Assembly (NCBI GenBank): GCA_029243485.1
Contig: JAQWRY010000052.1
Location: 1-64,000 of the forward strand
Direction: 5' to 3'
DNA: 64,000 bases
Source of the DNA: Candidatus Binatia bacterium
Lineage (GTDB): Bacteria > Desulfobacterota > Binatia > UBA12015
Shown here: piece after piece, positions 48,968 through 59,649 of the stretch
How the letters are laid out: every line of letters begins with the position of its first letter
Position numbering within the stretch: position 1 is the stretch's first letter
Translations under genes and position numbers: made by a program
Notes under the pieces: model-generated
Databases searched by the model: none
Seen by the model: only the letters and a program-made list of their open reading frames with translations
What the model was told of the DNA's origin: nothing

Positions 48968-51321
48968 CCGATCACCTCCTGGTCCCGAAGCTTCTGGATC
49001 TCAGCCGATCCGAGCCCGAGCAGTTCGGACAGTACCGAATCCGCGTGCTCTCCGCAGAGCGGCCCCGGAGCGGCTACTCGGCCCGGGCTCCGACCCGACA
49101 AGAACGGAATTCCGTCGAACACGTGCTCCTCCTCGCCTTCCGCGGCCGCCGTTTCGAAATAGCCCCGTGCCGCCAGCTGCGGATCCGCCGCGAGGTCGGC
49201 TCCATTCGCGACGAGGGCCGCCTCGACGCCCGCCTCCTGGAGTCGGGTCTCGGCGTCTTCTGCGCGTAGTCGGCGAGTCCAGCCCGAGAGACGCGCATCG
49301 ATCTCCTGCCGCCTCGCCTGACGCTGGGCGAGCTCGGACCACTCCTGGGCGACCGCCCAGACCTCGCCGTCACGCGCCAGGACTGCGGCGAGACGTCCCC
49401 ACATCGCGTCATCGGCGATCGAGAGAGCGAGCCATCGATCGTCATCCGCGCCGTCGGAGGCACAGCGATAGATTCCCTGCGGCGTGCGCGCGCCTTCCTG
49501 GGAACCGTTTGCAGGTGCCTCCACCTCGCGTCCGGCAAGCAAGTCCAGAACGCTGGGGCCGAGGAGAGCCACGAGGTTCTCGAACTGCGACAGGTCGACG
49601 ACCTGTCCCTCCCCAGTCCGGTTTCGATGCCGAAGCGCGGCCAGCGTCGCGAACGCACCCATTAGCCCAGCCGCCATGTCGGACCAGGAATAGCCCCAAC
49701 CCGCCGCCGCGCCTCCCTCGGTTCGCATCAGATGTGGGTACCCGACGAGCGCTTGCAGGGTTGGGCCGTAGCTCACCTGATCTCGCGCCGGTCCGTCGAG
49801 GCCGAACCCGGTCAGACGCACGGCGATCGCGTCGATGCGGCGCCGCTGCAGCGAGTCGTAGTCGAGACCCCACCCCTGCATCACACGCGCCGAGAAGTTA
49901 TCGATCACGACGTCGGCCTCGGCCGCGAGACGCTGCGCCAAATGGCGGCCTGCTTCCGTCTCCATGTCGATCACGATGCTCTGCTTCCCGCGATTTAGGT
50001 TCCCGGTCAAACCACTGCGCCTCGTCCCGAAGTCCGAAGCATTGCGGCGCTCCACCTTCACGACGCGCGCACCCTGGTCCGCGAGAGTCCGCGTGGCGAC
50101 CGGCCCGGCGACGACCCAGGTGAAGTCGAGAACCACGACGCCGTCGAGCGGTAGGTCCGACGAGTGCCCTTGGGGCGTCCGCCCCGCCGAGCCGACATGA
50201 CCCCACTCCTGGAAGACGGCCTCGCAATCGGCGCCGGGCGCCGCGGGCAGACGGCCCGGCCCTTCCGATCGCGCCGAAAACCGGCAGGGAGCGCCGGGGA
50301 GCGCGACCGTCTCAGCCCCTACCCTCCGGACATCCACGAAGCCTCGCGCGGCCAACTGAGGCTCGGCCGCAAGAGTCTCAGGCCGACGCGCTTCTGCGAA
50401 CGGGAGCCGACGAAGCTGCGCGCCCTCGCACACCTCCCGCGTTGACCGTGTCGCCAACCACGCGTCGAGCCCGCCAAAGATCGACTCGGCATGGGCCTTC
50501 CTCTCCGCAACGTCTTGCCAACGCGGATCCGTGAGCTCCCGCGCGTCAGCGCATTCACTCGCGACCCACTCGGAAAGCGTCGTCCAGTCCCCGAGGTGCG
50601 TGAGCAAGACCAGGCCGTCGAGAGCGGCTCCTATCCGGAAGGTGCGGCTCCAGTGCAGCGTTCCCTGCCGACGCTGCACGAGACCGGTCTGGCGATACAG
50701 CCCAGTCACGTGTTCCACCGCACCCGCCGTCGCCGCCTCGACGGAGAGATCGATGATCTGGCCTTCGCCCGTCCGGTCACGTGCGGCCAGGCCGACGAGA
50801 GCGGCGATCGCACCGACGATCCCGGTCGCCGTGTAGGCCGCCAGGCCGAAGGGCGCGAGGGGCGCCTCGTCCGGATGACCGTTCACAAAGACCATGCCCC
50901 CGCGCGCGGCGCAGATGAGATCCGAACCCCTCCAAGCCGCATGCGGACCCGTCAGACCGAAAGGCGTCACCCGAAGCACGACCGCACCCAGAGGCGCCGC
51001 ATCCAGCGGATCCGGCGATCCCACCGGCAGCGCCGGCGCCATGGACCGCGCGTCCACGATCACGTCGGCGCTGCGCGCGAGCGTGCTCAGCGCGTCGAGG
51101 CCCGCATCCGACGCGAGATCGAGAACGACACTGCGCTTGCTGTGGTTCGCGTAAAGATGTGCGAGGCTCTCGCCCCCGCGCAATGGCTCGAGGCGACGAA
51201 TCGGCGCGCCCCCGGGCGGCTCGACCCGAACCACGTCCGCGCCGCACTCCCCAAGGATCCGGGAGCACAACGCCCCGGCGTGATCCGAGAGATCGAGAAC
51301 GCGCAGGCCCGAGAGCGGCAT
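48964..51321 (-). CDS. Tandem CaiB/BaiF family III CoA-transferase (two domains in one chain)
   Basis: 785-residue protein with two family III CoA-transferase units, each normally about 400 residues. Unit 1 (1 to about 390) has L-R-V-L-D-L-S, G-A-D-V-V-R-V-E-P-P-G-G and N-H-S-K-R-S-V-V-L-D-L. Unit 2 (about 400-785) has V-V-V-L-D-F-T-W-V-V-A-G-P, V-V-K-V-E-R, N-R-G-K-Q-S-I-V-I-D-M and Y-S-W-S-D-M-A-A-G. The Asp in S-D-M-A-A-G is the expected catalytic residue; the matching place in unit 1 reads A-A-Y-T-A-T-G, so only unit 2 looks competent. It moves CoA between an acyl-CoA donor and a carboxylic acid. ATG chosen 17 bases after the VWA stop. Confidence 0.88.
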   Translation of the reverse strand: MPLSGLRVLDLSDHAGALCSRILGECGADVVRVEPPGGAPIRRLEPLRGGESLAHLYANHSKRSVVLDLASDAGLDALSTLARSADVIVDARSMAPALPVGSPDPLDAAPLGAVVLRVTPFGLTGPHAAWRGSDLICAARGGMVFVNGHPDEAPLAPFGLAAYTATGIVGAIAALVGLAARDRTGEGQIIDLSVEAATAGAVEHVTGLYRQTGLVQRRQGTLHWSRTFRIGAALDGLVLLTHLGDWTTLSEWVASECADARELTDPRWQDVAERKAHAESIFGGLDAWLATRSTREVCEGAQLRRLPFAEARRPETLAAEPQLAARGFVDVRRVGAETVALPGAPCRFSARSEGPGRLPAAPGADCEAVFQEWGHVGSAGRTPQGHSSDLPLDGVVVLDFTWVVAGPVATRTLADQGARVVKVERRNASDFGTRRSGLTGNLNRGKQSIVIDMETEAGRHLAQRLAAEADVVIDNFSARVMQGWGLDYDSLQRRRIDAIAVRLTGFGLDGPARDQVSYGPTLQALVGYPHLMRTEGGAAAGWGYSWSDMAAGLMGAFATLAALRHRNRTGEGQVVDLSQFENLVALLGPSVLDLLAGREVEAPANGSQEGARTPQGIYRCASDGADDDRWLALSIADDAMWGRLAAVLARDGEVWAVAQEWSELAQRQARRQEIDARLSGWTRRLRAEDAETRLQEAGVEAALVANGADLAADPQLAARGYFETAAAEGEEEHVFDGIPFLSGRSPGRVAAPGPLCGEHADSVLSELLGLGSAEIQKLRDQEVIG

Positions 51322-51338
51322 CGCGCCGGCCGGTGCTC

Positions 51339-53078
51339 TCAGCGCTCGCCGGGCCGCGAGAAGATCTCCCGCCCGTCTTCGGTGAGCTCGGAGATCCGCG
51401 AGATCCGATCGGCCAGATCCTCGACCGTCTCGCTTCGCGCGGAACCGAGGTCGATCAGGATCGCGTACAGCGAGAAGTTGCGCTTCTTCTTCGCGCGATG
51501 GAACTCCTCCCTCCATTCCGGGTCGACCGCGGACTCGCCATCGGTGATGAGAACGATGTCCGCCCGCTTCATCTCGCGACCAGAGATCTTGTCGACGGCC
51601 GCGTCGAGCGGCGCCATGAAGTCAGTGCCACCCCCGGAGAAGTGCTCGGCGAGGTCCATCGTCTCGTCGAGCGCTACCTGCCAGGCCGTACCCGGGTTCA
51701 TGTCGAACTCCTTCAACGCCTTCGCATCCGCGAAGCAGACCACGTGACAACGGCGTCGCTGCCGGCGAGCGATCTCGACAAACGTGAGCGTCACCGCTTT
51801 CGACCAGATCTCCTTGTCACCCGACATCGACGAGCTCGTATCGAGGCACACCACGATCGGACCATGGCCGTGCGAGTCCACGCCCTTGAGCGAGTATGTG
51901 AGAAGTCCACCGTCTAGGAGACGTCGTTGGAAGTCACGCTTCAGAAGCGGATGCGTCAGCGCGACCAACTCGTGCGGCACCAAGCGAGCGATGTCGTCGA
52001 GGCTGCGGTGGCGGCCGACCTCGAACATCTCCTGATCGGCCCGATCGAGCACTTTCCGACGGACAGCAAGCGCGTTCTCCCGCATACGACCGAACACCTT
52101 CGCGAGCTTCTGCAGCTTCGGGTTGTCGGCCAGACGGCGGCCGAGGTCGATGCGCTGCCCCGCGTCGAGCTTTCCTCCGGCCCCGAGACCGCGCCCCCAA
52201 CTCGAAAGCGCCTCGGGCAGGTCCTGCACCTTCGTTGCGGCCTGCGCGGCCGCCCCGAGGATGCTCTTCTCAAGCCGGTCCCGGACCCGCTCCAGGCCCT
52301 CTTCGACGTGTCGCTCCTTCTGCCTCTGCTGCGCCGCCGCAACTCGCGCGGCGCGCTTGGCGCTCGCGGCCGCACGGCGCATCGCGCTGGGATCACCCGA
52401 GCCCCCTTCACCCTCGGCACCGGGCTCACCTTCGGCTCCGGGTTCGCCGGATGCCGGCTCGCCCTCACCCGGCGGCGCCGCACCTTCGTCCGCAGCCGAG
52501 TCCAGTATCTCGATGTCTTCGGCGTCTCCTTCGACCTCGCCCGCCGGGACCGCGATCTCGTCGCCGGATTCGGTCTCCGCGGCCTCCTGCGCTTCCTGCG
52601 CAGAAGCGAGATCTTCGGCGACCTCCGACTGTTCCTCGGCGTCGCGGACCTTCTCCTCTTCCCGCGAGAGGCTCCAGAGATCCAAGAGGTCGCCGGCGGT
52701 GAGTACGCGATCCTCACGGAGAGCCTTCAAGAGCGATTCGCCGATCGACACGGTCGCTAGACCGGCATGCGCTTCGTCGAGAAGGGTCTTCGGCCGTAAC
52801 GCCGGGTAGGCCTGTCCTTCGAGCAGTTCCGACACCACCTTGCGGTTGAGCGCGGTGCTCGGTGCGGTCGCCTGTGGATCGAACGAGACGACGTTGTACT
52901 TAAAGAGAGCGCAGAAGACGTCGTCGAGCAGTGCATCGAAATGCGGAACGAGCCGGCCGCCCTCGGCGTCGAGGTTCTTCCAGGCCACGGAGCCGGCACG
53001 CAGGCGCGCGATTGCGGCTCGATCGTACAGATCAGACTCGACGGTGTGAGCGTCGAGCCCGTCCGAGTCGTCGCTCAC
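51339..53078 (-). CDS. VWA-domain protein (ViaA/CoxE-like)
   Basis: 579-residue cytoplasmic protein. The C-terminal third is a von Willebrand A domain with a complete MIDAS: D-T-S-S-S-M-S, a Thr in G-G-G-T-D-F and Asp in I-T-D-G-E-S. The N-terminal half is helical; a low-complexity Glu/Gly/Pro/Ala stretch (about 165-240) separates it from a long basic helix. It fits the ViaA partner of RavA-type MoxR ATPases, which remodel metal- or membrane-associated enzymes. The GTG start is four bases after the ATPase stop, and gene order ATPase then VWA is as in ravA-viaA. Confidence 0.85.
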   Translation of the reverse strand: MSDDSDGLDAHTVESDLYDRAAIARLRAGSVAWKNLDAEGGRLVPHFDALLDDVFCALFKYNVVSFDPQATAPSTALNRKVVSELLEGQAYPALRPKTLLDEAHAGLATVSIGESLLKALREDRVLTAGDLLDLWSLSREEEKVRDAEEQSEVAEDLASAQEAQEAAETESGDEIAVPAGEVEGDAEDIEILDSAADEGAAPPGEGEPASGEPGAEGEPGAEGEGGSGDPSAMRRAAASAKRAARVAAAQQRQKERHVEEGLERVRDRLEKSILGAAAQAATKVQDLPEALSSWGRGLGAGGKLDAGQRIDLGRRLADNPKLQKLAKVFGRMRENALAVRRKVLDRADQEMFEVGRHRSLDDIARLVPHELVALTHPLLKRDFQRRLLDGGLLTYSLKGVDSHGHGPIVVCLDTSSSMSGDKEIWSKAVTLTFVEIARRQRRRCHVVCFADAKALKEFDMNPGTAWQVALDETMDLAEHFSGGGTDFMAPLDAAVDKISGREMKRADIVLITDGESAVDPEWREEFHRAKKKRNFSLYAILIDLGSARSETVEDLADRISRISELTEDGREIFSRPGER

Positions 53079-53082
53079 GCGC

Positions 53083-54219
53083 TCACGTCCCGCCCAGGCC
53101 TCGCCGAATCGCGTCGATCTCCGCACGCGCTTGCACCGCGCGCGGGACCTCCCGCCCGGCGGCGGTCGCGTCGCGCTCGAGATCGTCGAGTCGAACCAGA
53201 ATGCGACGCAGCTTCGTCTCTACCTCGATGATGGCCTGCGTCTGCTCGTCCATGCTCTTCCACCCGCGACCAGCGTACTCCTTCAGCTCGAGCGCCTGGA
53301 AGAGAAGTTCCTGGACCTCCTCGTCGTGCCCGTGCACCAGCTTGCGGAGCGCCTCCCGGACGACCTCGCGCTCGGCGGGATCGTTCCACAAGACGTGCTC
53401 CAGAAACAGGACTTCCTCGTCACCCACCACGTCATGCCCGCGGAGAAGCGCGAGGCCGCGCAGCAGACCGAGGCTCTGGCGATAGCGGCGATCCGACGCG
53501 ACCACCTCCTTCTCGCCGAGATCGCGACGGAGCTCGACGATGTGGCCGAGGACCGTCTCCGGAATCTCGATCGCGCGGGCCGCCTCCGCGAGAGTCGCGA
53601 GATCGCTCGCCGACAGCATCGTGCCGCCATGCGGTTCGTCCGCTCCCAGCATTCTGAGGAAGCGCCAATCCTCTTCGATGTAGTCGACGACGAACCGCAC
53701 CAGGAACCGATCGTAGACGGCGGAGAGCTCGTCTTCCTCGGGAAGCTCGTTCGCGGCACCGAAGAGCGTGATCAGCGGGGTCTGAATGCGTTCGCTGCCA
53801 TTGTCGAAACAGCGCTCGTTCAGGAGCGTGAGGAGCGCGTTCAGAATCGACGAGCTCGCCTTGAAGACCTCGTCGAGGAACGCGATGTGCGCCTCGGGCA
53901 GCTTGTTCGTCGTGACGCGCCGGTACTCGTCTCGCTCGAGTGCCTTCAGGCTGACCGCACCGAAGACCTCCTCGGGCGTCGTGAACTTGGTGAGAAGCCA
54001 CTGAAAGTAGCGTGCGCCCTCGATCCGCCGACAGACCCCATCTGCCAACATCGACTTCGCGGTGCCCGGCGGCCCGACGAGAAGGACGTGTTGGCCGGCA
54101 AGCAGCGCCGCCAACGATCCTTCGACCACGGCGTTGCGTTCAATGAAGGCCTGACTCAGCTCGGCGGCAACCGCCTGGAGCTTCTCTCGCGCGGGTTCGA
54201 CTCCTGGGTCCACACCCAA
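53083..54219 (-). CDS. RavA-like MoxR-family AAA+ ATPase
   Basis: 378-residue AAA+ ATPase of the MoxR family, RavA subgroup. Walker A is L-V-G-P-P-G-T-A-K-S-M-L-A. Next come K-F-T-T-P-E-E-V-F-G-A-V-S-L-K-A-L and Walker B I-A-F-L-D-E-V-F-K-A-S-S-S-I-L-N-A-L-L-T-L-L-N-E-R, both diagnostic for RavA. Sensor 1 is G-A-A-N-E-L-P and the arginine region Y-D-R-F-L-V-R-F. E. coli RavA is about 500 residues with a triple-helix C-terminal part; this is shorter. A TTG start has GGGGAGG seven bases upstream; a GTG two codons later is possible. It probably acts with the adjacent VWA protein as a chaperone. Confidence 0.87.
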   Translation of the reverse strand: MGVDPGVEPAREKLQAVAAELSQAFIERNAVVEGSLAALLAGQHVLLVGPPGTAKSMLADGVCRRIEGARYFQWLLTKFTTPEEVFGAVSLKALERDEYRRVTTNKLPEAHIAFLDEVFKASSSILNALLTLLNERCFDNGSERIQTPLITLFGAANELPEEDELSAVYDRFLVRFVVDYIEEDWRFLRMLGADEPHGGTMLSASDLATLAEAARAIEIPETVLGHIVELRRDLGEKEVVASDRRYRQSLGLLRGLALLRGHDVVGDEEVLFLEHVLWNDPAEREVVREALRKLVHGHDEEVQELLFQALELKEYAGRGWKSMDEQTQAIIEVETKLRRILVRLDDLERDATAAGREVPRAVQARAEIDAIRRGLGGT

Positions 54220-54244
54220 GGTCTAGCCTCCCCACCTCACGAGG

Positions 54245-56056
<1,812 letters not shown>

Positions 56057-56177
56057 AACGCAACCCCCTCAGACACCTGCATCTGTCTTGTATGCCCGGG
56101 GTGAGGAGAGAAAGAAAGCCGTTCGACCGATCGGACCCTTCCCTCAGAGCCCCGAGACGGCGTAAGACGGCGTTACC

Positions 56178-57056
56178 ATGGCACTGGAAGTCACCAAGGC
56201 GAACCAAGCCTGCGGCGCGGATGTCCGCGGCGTCGACCTCACGAAGCCTCTCAGCGCAGGAGACGTCGTCGCCATACGCACGGCATGGCTCGAGAATCAC
56301 GTCCTGGCGTTTCCCGATCAGCCCATGACGGACGACGACCTCGAGCGGTTCACACTCTATTTCGGTCCGTTCGGAGCGGATCCGTTCATCGCGCCGATCG
56401 CCGGACGTGAGCACATCATCGCCGTGCACCGCGCAGCCGACGAGACCGCGTCAATCTTCGCTGAGGCCTGGCACACCGACTGGAGCTTCCAGGTGAACCC
56501 GCCGGCCGGGACGTGCTTGTTCGGGATCACGATCCCGAAGGCGGGCGGTGACACGCTGTTCGCCAACCAGCACAAGGCGCTGGACGAGATGCCGGGAGAG
56601 CTACGGAGACGACTCACCGGGAAGAAGGCGGTTCACTCGGCCGGCGTCGCCTACGGACGCGGGGGCATCTACGGCGAAAGCGATCAGCAGTCCGAGCGCG
56701 CGATGGAGATTCTTTACTCCGACGAGGCGGACGAGGCTCACAGTCACCCGCTCATCCGGAAGCACCCCGAGACCGGGCGCGAGGGCATCTTCGGCTGCCT
56801 TGGATACATCCGCGGGATCGAGGGCATGGAACACGAAGAGGCGATGGCCCTCCTGATGGAACTGTACCAGTGGCAGGGTCGGCCCGAGTTCCAATACCGC
56901 CACACGTGGGAACCGGACATGCTCGTCCTGTGGGACAACCGCTCGGTCCTCCACATGGCGACCGCTGGCTACGACGGCCACGAACGACTCCTCCACCGCA
57001 CGACCATCGGCAATACGGCGGGGTTTGCAGAGGGTGGTCCTCCTCGCGCAGGGTAA
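56178..57056 (+). CDS. TauD/TfdA-family 2-oxoglutarate dioxygenase
   Basis: 292-residue non-heme iron oxygenase. Iron ligands: H-x-D in E-A-W-H-T-D-W-S-F and the distal His in L-L-H-R-T-T-I; 2-oxoglutarate contacts include T-L-F-A-N and the Arg shortly after the distal His. N-terminal G-A-D-V-R-G-V-D-L matches the TauD beta-strand, and V-L-W-D-N-R-S-V-L-H precedes the distal motif. The substrate may be a sulfonate, phenoxyacid or carnitine-like compound. Divergent from the GH15 gene, and five bases ahead of an esterase, with which it likely forms an operon. Confidence 0.88.
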   Translation: MALEVTKANQACGADVRGVDLTKPLSAGDVVAIRTAWLENHVLAFPDQPMTDDDLERFTLYFGPFGADPFIAPIAGREHIIAVHRAADETASIFAEAWHTDWSFQVNPPAGTCLFGITIPKAGGDTLFANQHKALDEMPGELRRRLTGKKAVHSAGVAYGRGGIYGESDQQSERAMEILYSDEADEAHSHPLIRKHPETGREGIFGCLGYIRGIEGMEHEEAMALLMELYQWQGRPEFQYRHTWEPDMLVLWDNRSVLHMATAGYDGHERLLHRTTIGNTAGFAEGGPPRAG

Positions 57057-57060
57057 CGGC

Positions 57061-58164
57061 ATGATCGACGATCCTGGATTTCTGGACCGACTTTCAAAGT
57101 TGGGGCCGGCGTTGCTCGGTGGGCTCGATGCGCTCGAGACCGCGCGGCGGCACCTGCACCCCCAGCGGTTCGATGAGATTCGGGCGGCGCTCGGACCATG
57201 GCATGAGAAGCTGACCGGGGCGCTCGAAGTGTTCGAGGGGACGGAGACGCCCGAGGAGGCCCGCCCGTTCGCCGAGCAGATCACGAAGTCCGCACATGCC
57301 GCGGAGAAGGCGCTGGCCGGGTTTCTCGAGCCGGTATCCGGGCCCCAGGAAATCCTCCGTGCGATGCACCTGCACTGCCAGGCGCAGCAGTTCCTGTACC
57401 CGCTTCGCAAGGTCCTGCCGCCGGTGAGTCGGTTCTTCGTCGAACCGGCGTTTCGCGATCGGCTCGTAGAGATCGACCCGGAGCCCGCGGAAGGATTACA
57501 GGTAGGCCTTCATCGCGCCGGCGGGGTTCCACCGCAACGCGGTGGCTTCGCCCTCTACGTGCCCGAGAGCTACGACGGAACGCAGGACTGGCCGCTCGTC
57601 GTCGCCCTCCACGGGGGCAGCGGCGACGGCGCCGACTTCCTGTGGACGTGGCTCGCAGAAGCCCGTGGGCGGCGCTTCCTGCTGCTCGCGCCGACGGCAC
57701 GGGGCGACACCTGGTCGATGATGGGTCCCGATGTCGACGCCCCCGCGTTGTGCTCGATGGTCGACTACATCCAGAACAACTGGAAGGTCGACGCCTCCCA
57801 CATTCTGCTGACCGGCTTGTCGGACGGCGCGACCTACAGCCTACTCCTCGGCCTGCAGGAAGGGTCGCCGTTCACCGCACTGGCGCCGGTCTCCGGAGTG
57901 CTCCATCCCGCAAACATGGAGAACGGCAACATCGGCCGCGCGAAGGGAAAGCGCATCTACCTGGTGCACGGCACACTCGACTGGCTCTTCCCCGTCATGA
58001 TCGCGCACAGAACGCGCGACGCGCTTGAAGAGGCCGGCGCCGAACTCGTCTTTCGCGAGATCGAAGACCTGTCGCACACCTACCCACGCGAGGAGAACGA
58101 CAAGATCCTCACGTGGTTCGACCCGAGCCTGGCGCTCCCCGCCGTCGAGGTCGAGGCCGACTAG
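57061..58164 (+). CDS. Alpha/beta-hydrolase (phospholipase/carboxylesterase-like)
   Basis: 367-residue protein. The first about 160 residues are a helical domain; the last about 200 are an alpha/beta hydrolase: V-V-A-L-H-G-G-S-G-D-G (oxyanion loop), nucleophile elbow T-G-L-S-D-G-A-T-Y, catalytic-acid region L-V-H-G-T-L-D-W-L-F and the His in L-S-H-T-Y-P. It resembles short-chain esterases and PHB depolymerase-like (Esterase_phd) enzymes. No signal peptide. Start ATG after GCAGGGTAA; the upstream extension overlaps the dioxygenase. Its TAG shares the palindrome CTAG with the stop of the convergent carrier gene. Confidence 0.8.
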   Translation: MIDDPGFLDRLSKLGPALLGGLDALETARRHLHPQRFDEIRAALGPWHEKLTGALEVFEGTETPEEARPFAEQITKSAHAAEKALAGFLEPVSGPQEILRAMHLHCQAQQFLYPLRKVLPPVSRFFVEPAFRDRLVEIDPEPAEGLQVGLHRAGGVPPQRGGFALYVPESYDGTQDWPLVVALHGGSGDGADFLWTWLAEARGRRFLLLAPTARGDTWSMMGPDVDAPALCSMVDYIQNNWKVDASHILLTGLSDGATYSLLLGLQEGSPFTALAPVSGVLHPANMENGNIGRAKGKRIYLVHGTLDWLFPVMIAHRTRDALEEAGAELVFREIEDLSHTYPREENDKILTWFDPSLALPAVEVEAD

Positions 58165-59609
58165 CCCGCGACCTCCCACCAGAGGCAGGCGATCGCGAAT
58201 CCGACGTAGACGGCACCCGCGATGCCGGTCATCACCGTGCAAACAAGGCCCGGTCGGGCCGCGCGCGGCAGGTAGCGCAGGTTGATGTAGAGTGTCACCG
58301 GCACGTAGATCGCCATCGCGAAGCCGCCCATGTAGGCCGCGTTGAAGAGGAAGCCGAGCTCGCTCACGCCGGCATTCTCCATCACGTAGGTGATCGCGCA
58401 CCCCGCCACGATCCACACGCTCGCCACGACGAGGTACCACCAGTTCACGCTACGCGCGCGGGCCGCTTCGAAGTTCGTGTGCACGATGTCGGCGACGCTG
58501 CGGGCAACGCCGTCCAGTACCGCCAACTGCGTGCTGAACAGCGTGGCCAGTCCCACCAGGAGGAAGATCATGCGCCCGGTGGGGCCCCACACGCCCTCGA
58601 GGATTGCGGCTTCGTCCCAGATGAGCGACCCCGCCGCCGGTACGACGCCCTGCGGATGTAGGACCGCGAGCGCGCCGAAAATGAAGAGGAGAATCGTGAC
58701 GGTGTTCAGGCCCCAGAAGAACAAAATCTGGTCCTGCTTGATGTAGGTCCACCACGACTGGAACCGCTTCGTGTTCTGCTCGGTGTCCTCGAACGTGAAG
58801 CCGGTCGAGGCGATCGCTTCGGTGCGTCCGCGCAACGGGTTCTGAAGCGTTGGCACGTGTGCGCCCATGCCGATCCCTTTATCGCGGAGGTAGAACGAGT
58901 AGAACAGATTCGCCGTTCCCCCGGCGCCGGCGAAGACGATCGCGATAAACAGAGCCTTCACGGACATGCCGGGCGCGCGGTAGCCGACGTTGAGGATTCC
59001 CGCGCCGAGTTCCTGCCAGGCCGTCTGCGTGCCGACGGCGATCGCCACGATGACGAGGCCGAGCGTCACGATGACAACGAGAACCTCGACCGTTCGCTCG
59101 ACGGCCAGGTACGCGACCTTCGGCCCGAAGAGAATCGCAGCCGCCGCGCCAAACGTCACGACAGTCCAGAACGTGTCGGAGCCGAATCCTTGCGGTCCCA
59201 CGAGGATCGCCTTCAACGCGAGCCCCGACGCCCGAGCCCACCCCGGCGCGAGCCACGCGAGCACCGTGAGCAGAATGAACAGCGGACCGAACCCGCGCCA
59301 TACGCGCGCAAAGCCCGTGTAGATCGTCTCCCCGGTCGCCACGGTCCATCGCGCGACCTCGAGGTTCACCCACATCTGCAGGAAGATCCCGAGGACCGCG
59401 GCCCACACCATCGAGCCCCCGTACTCGGCAACGATCCGGGGCCAGATGACGATCTCTCCGGCACCGATGGACAGGCCCACGAGAATCGCGCCGGGCCCAG
59501 CCATCCGCCAGAAGGAGAGCTTCCGCTCAGGAAGGTCCCGCGTTTCCGGATCGTCGAGGCGCGTGAACAGAGTCCGCCCGCAATAGCGCGACCCGGGCCC
59601 CGATTTCAA
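58161..59609 (-). CDS. Nramp-family-like carrier lacking DPGN and MPH motifs
   Basis: About 482-residue membrane protein with eleven or twelve helices in the LeuT-type Nramp arrangement. The helix-1 position of D-P-G-N reads G-P-G-A-I-L-V-G-L-S-I-G-A-G-E, and the helix-6 position of M-P-H reads G-G-T-A-N-L-F-Y-S-F-Y-L-R, so the usual transition-metal ligands are missing. Subfamilies with such changes are known and their substrates are mostly untested. The start is unclear: I chose a TTG (K-S-G-P-G-S-R-Y); the frame extends further into the neighbouring gene, and no ribosome site stands out. Confidence 0.75.
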   Translation of the reverse strand: MKSGPGSRYCGRTLFTRLDDPETRDLPERKLSFWRMAGPGAILVGLSIGAGEIVIWPRIVAEYGGSMVWAAVLGIFLQMWVNLEVARWTVATGETIYTGFARVWRGFGPLFILLTVLAWLAPGWARASGLALKAILVGPQGFGSDTFWTVVTFGAAAAILFGPKVAYLAVERTVEVLVVIVTLGLVIVAIAVGTQTAWQELGAGILNVGYRAPGMSVKALFIAIVFAGAGGTANLFYSFYLRDKGIGMGAHVPTLQNPLRGRTEAIASTGFTFEDTEQNTKRFQSWWTYIKQDQILFFWGLNTVTILLFIFGALAVLHPQGVVPAAGSLIWDEAAILEGVWGPTGRMIFLLVGLATLFSTQLAVLDGVARSVADIVHTNFEAARARSVNWWYLVVASVWIVAGCAITYVMENAGVSELGFLFNAAYMGGFAMAIYVPVTLYINLRYLPRAARPGLVCTVMTGIAGAVYVGFAIACLWWEVAG

Positions 59610-59649
59610 CGGAGGTCGATTCCTCGCAATGGCGGATGGTCGACGCCCG

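Noticed and set aside
51516-53126. Large opposite-strand open frames across the VWA/ATPase region
   Set aside because: They are GC-driven shadows: Arg/Pro/Ala-rich translations without motifs, fully overlapping genes with clear domains.
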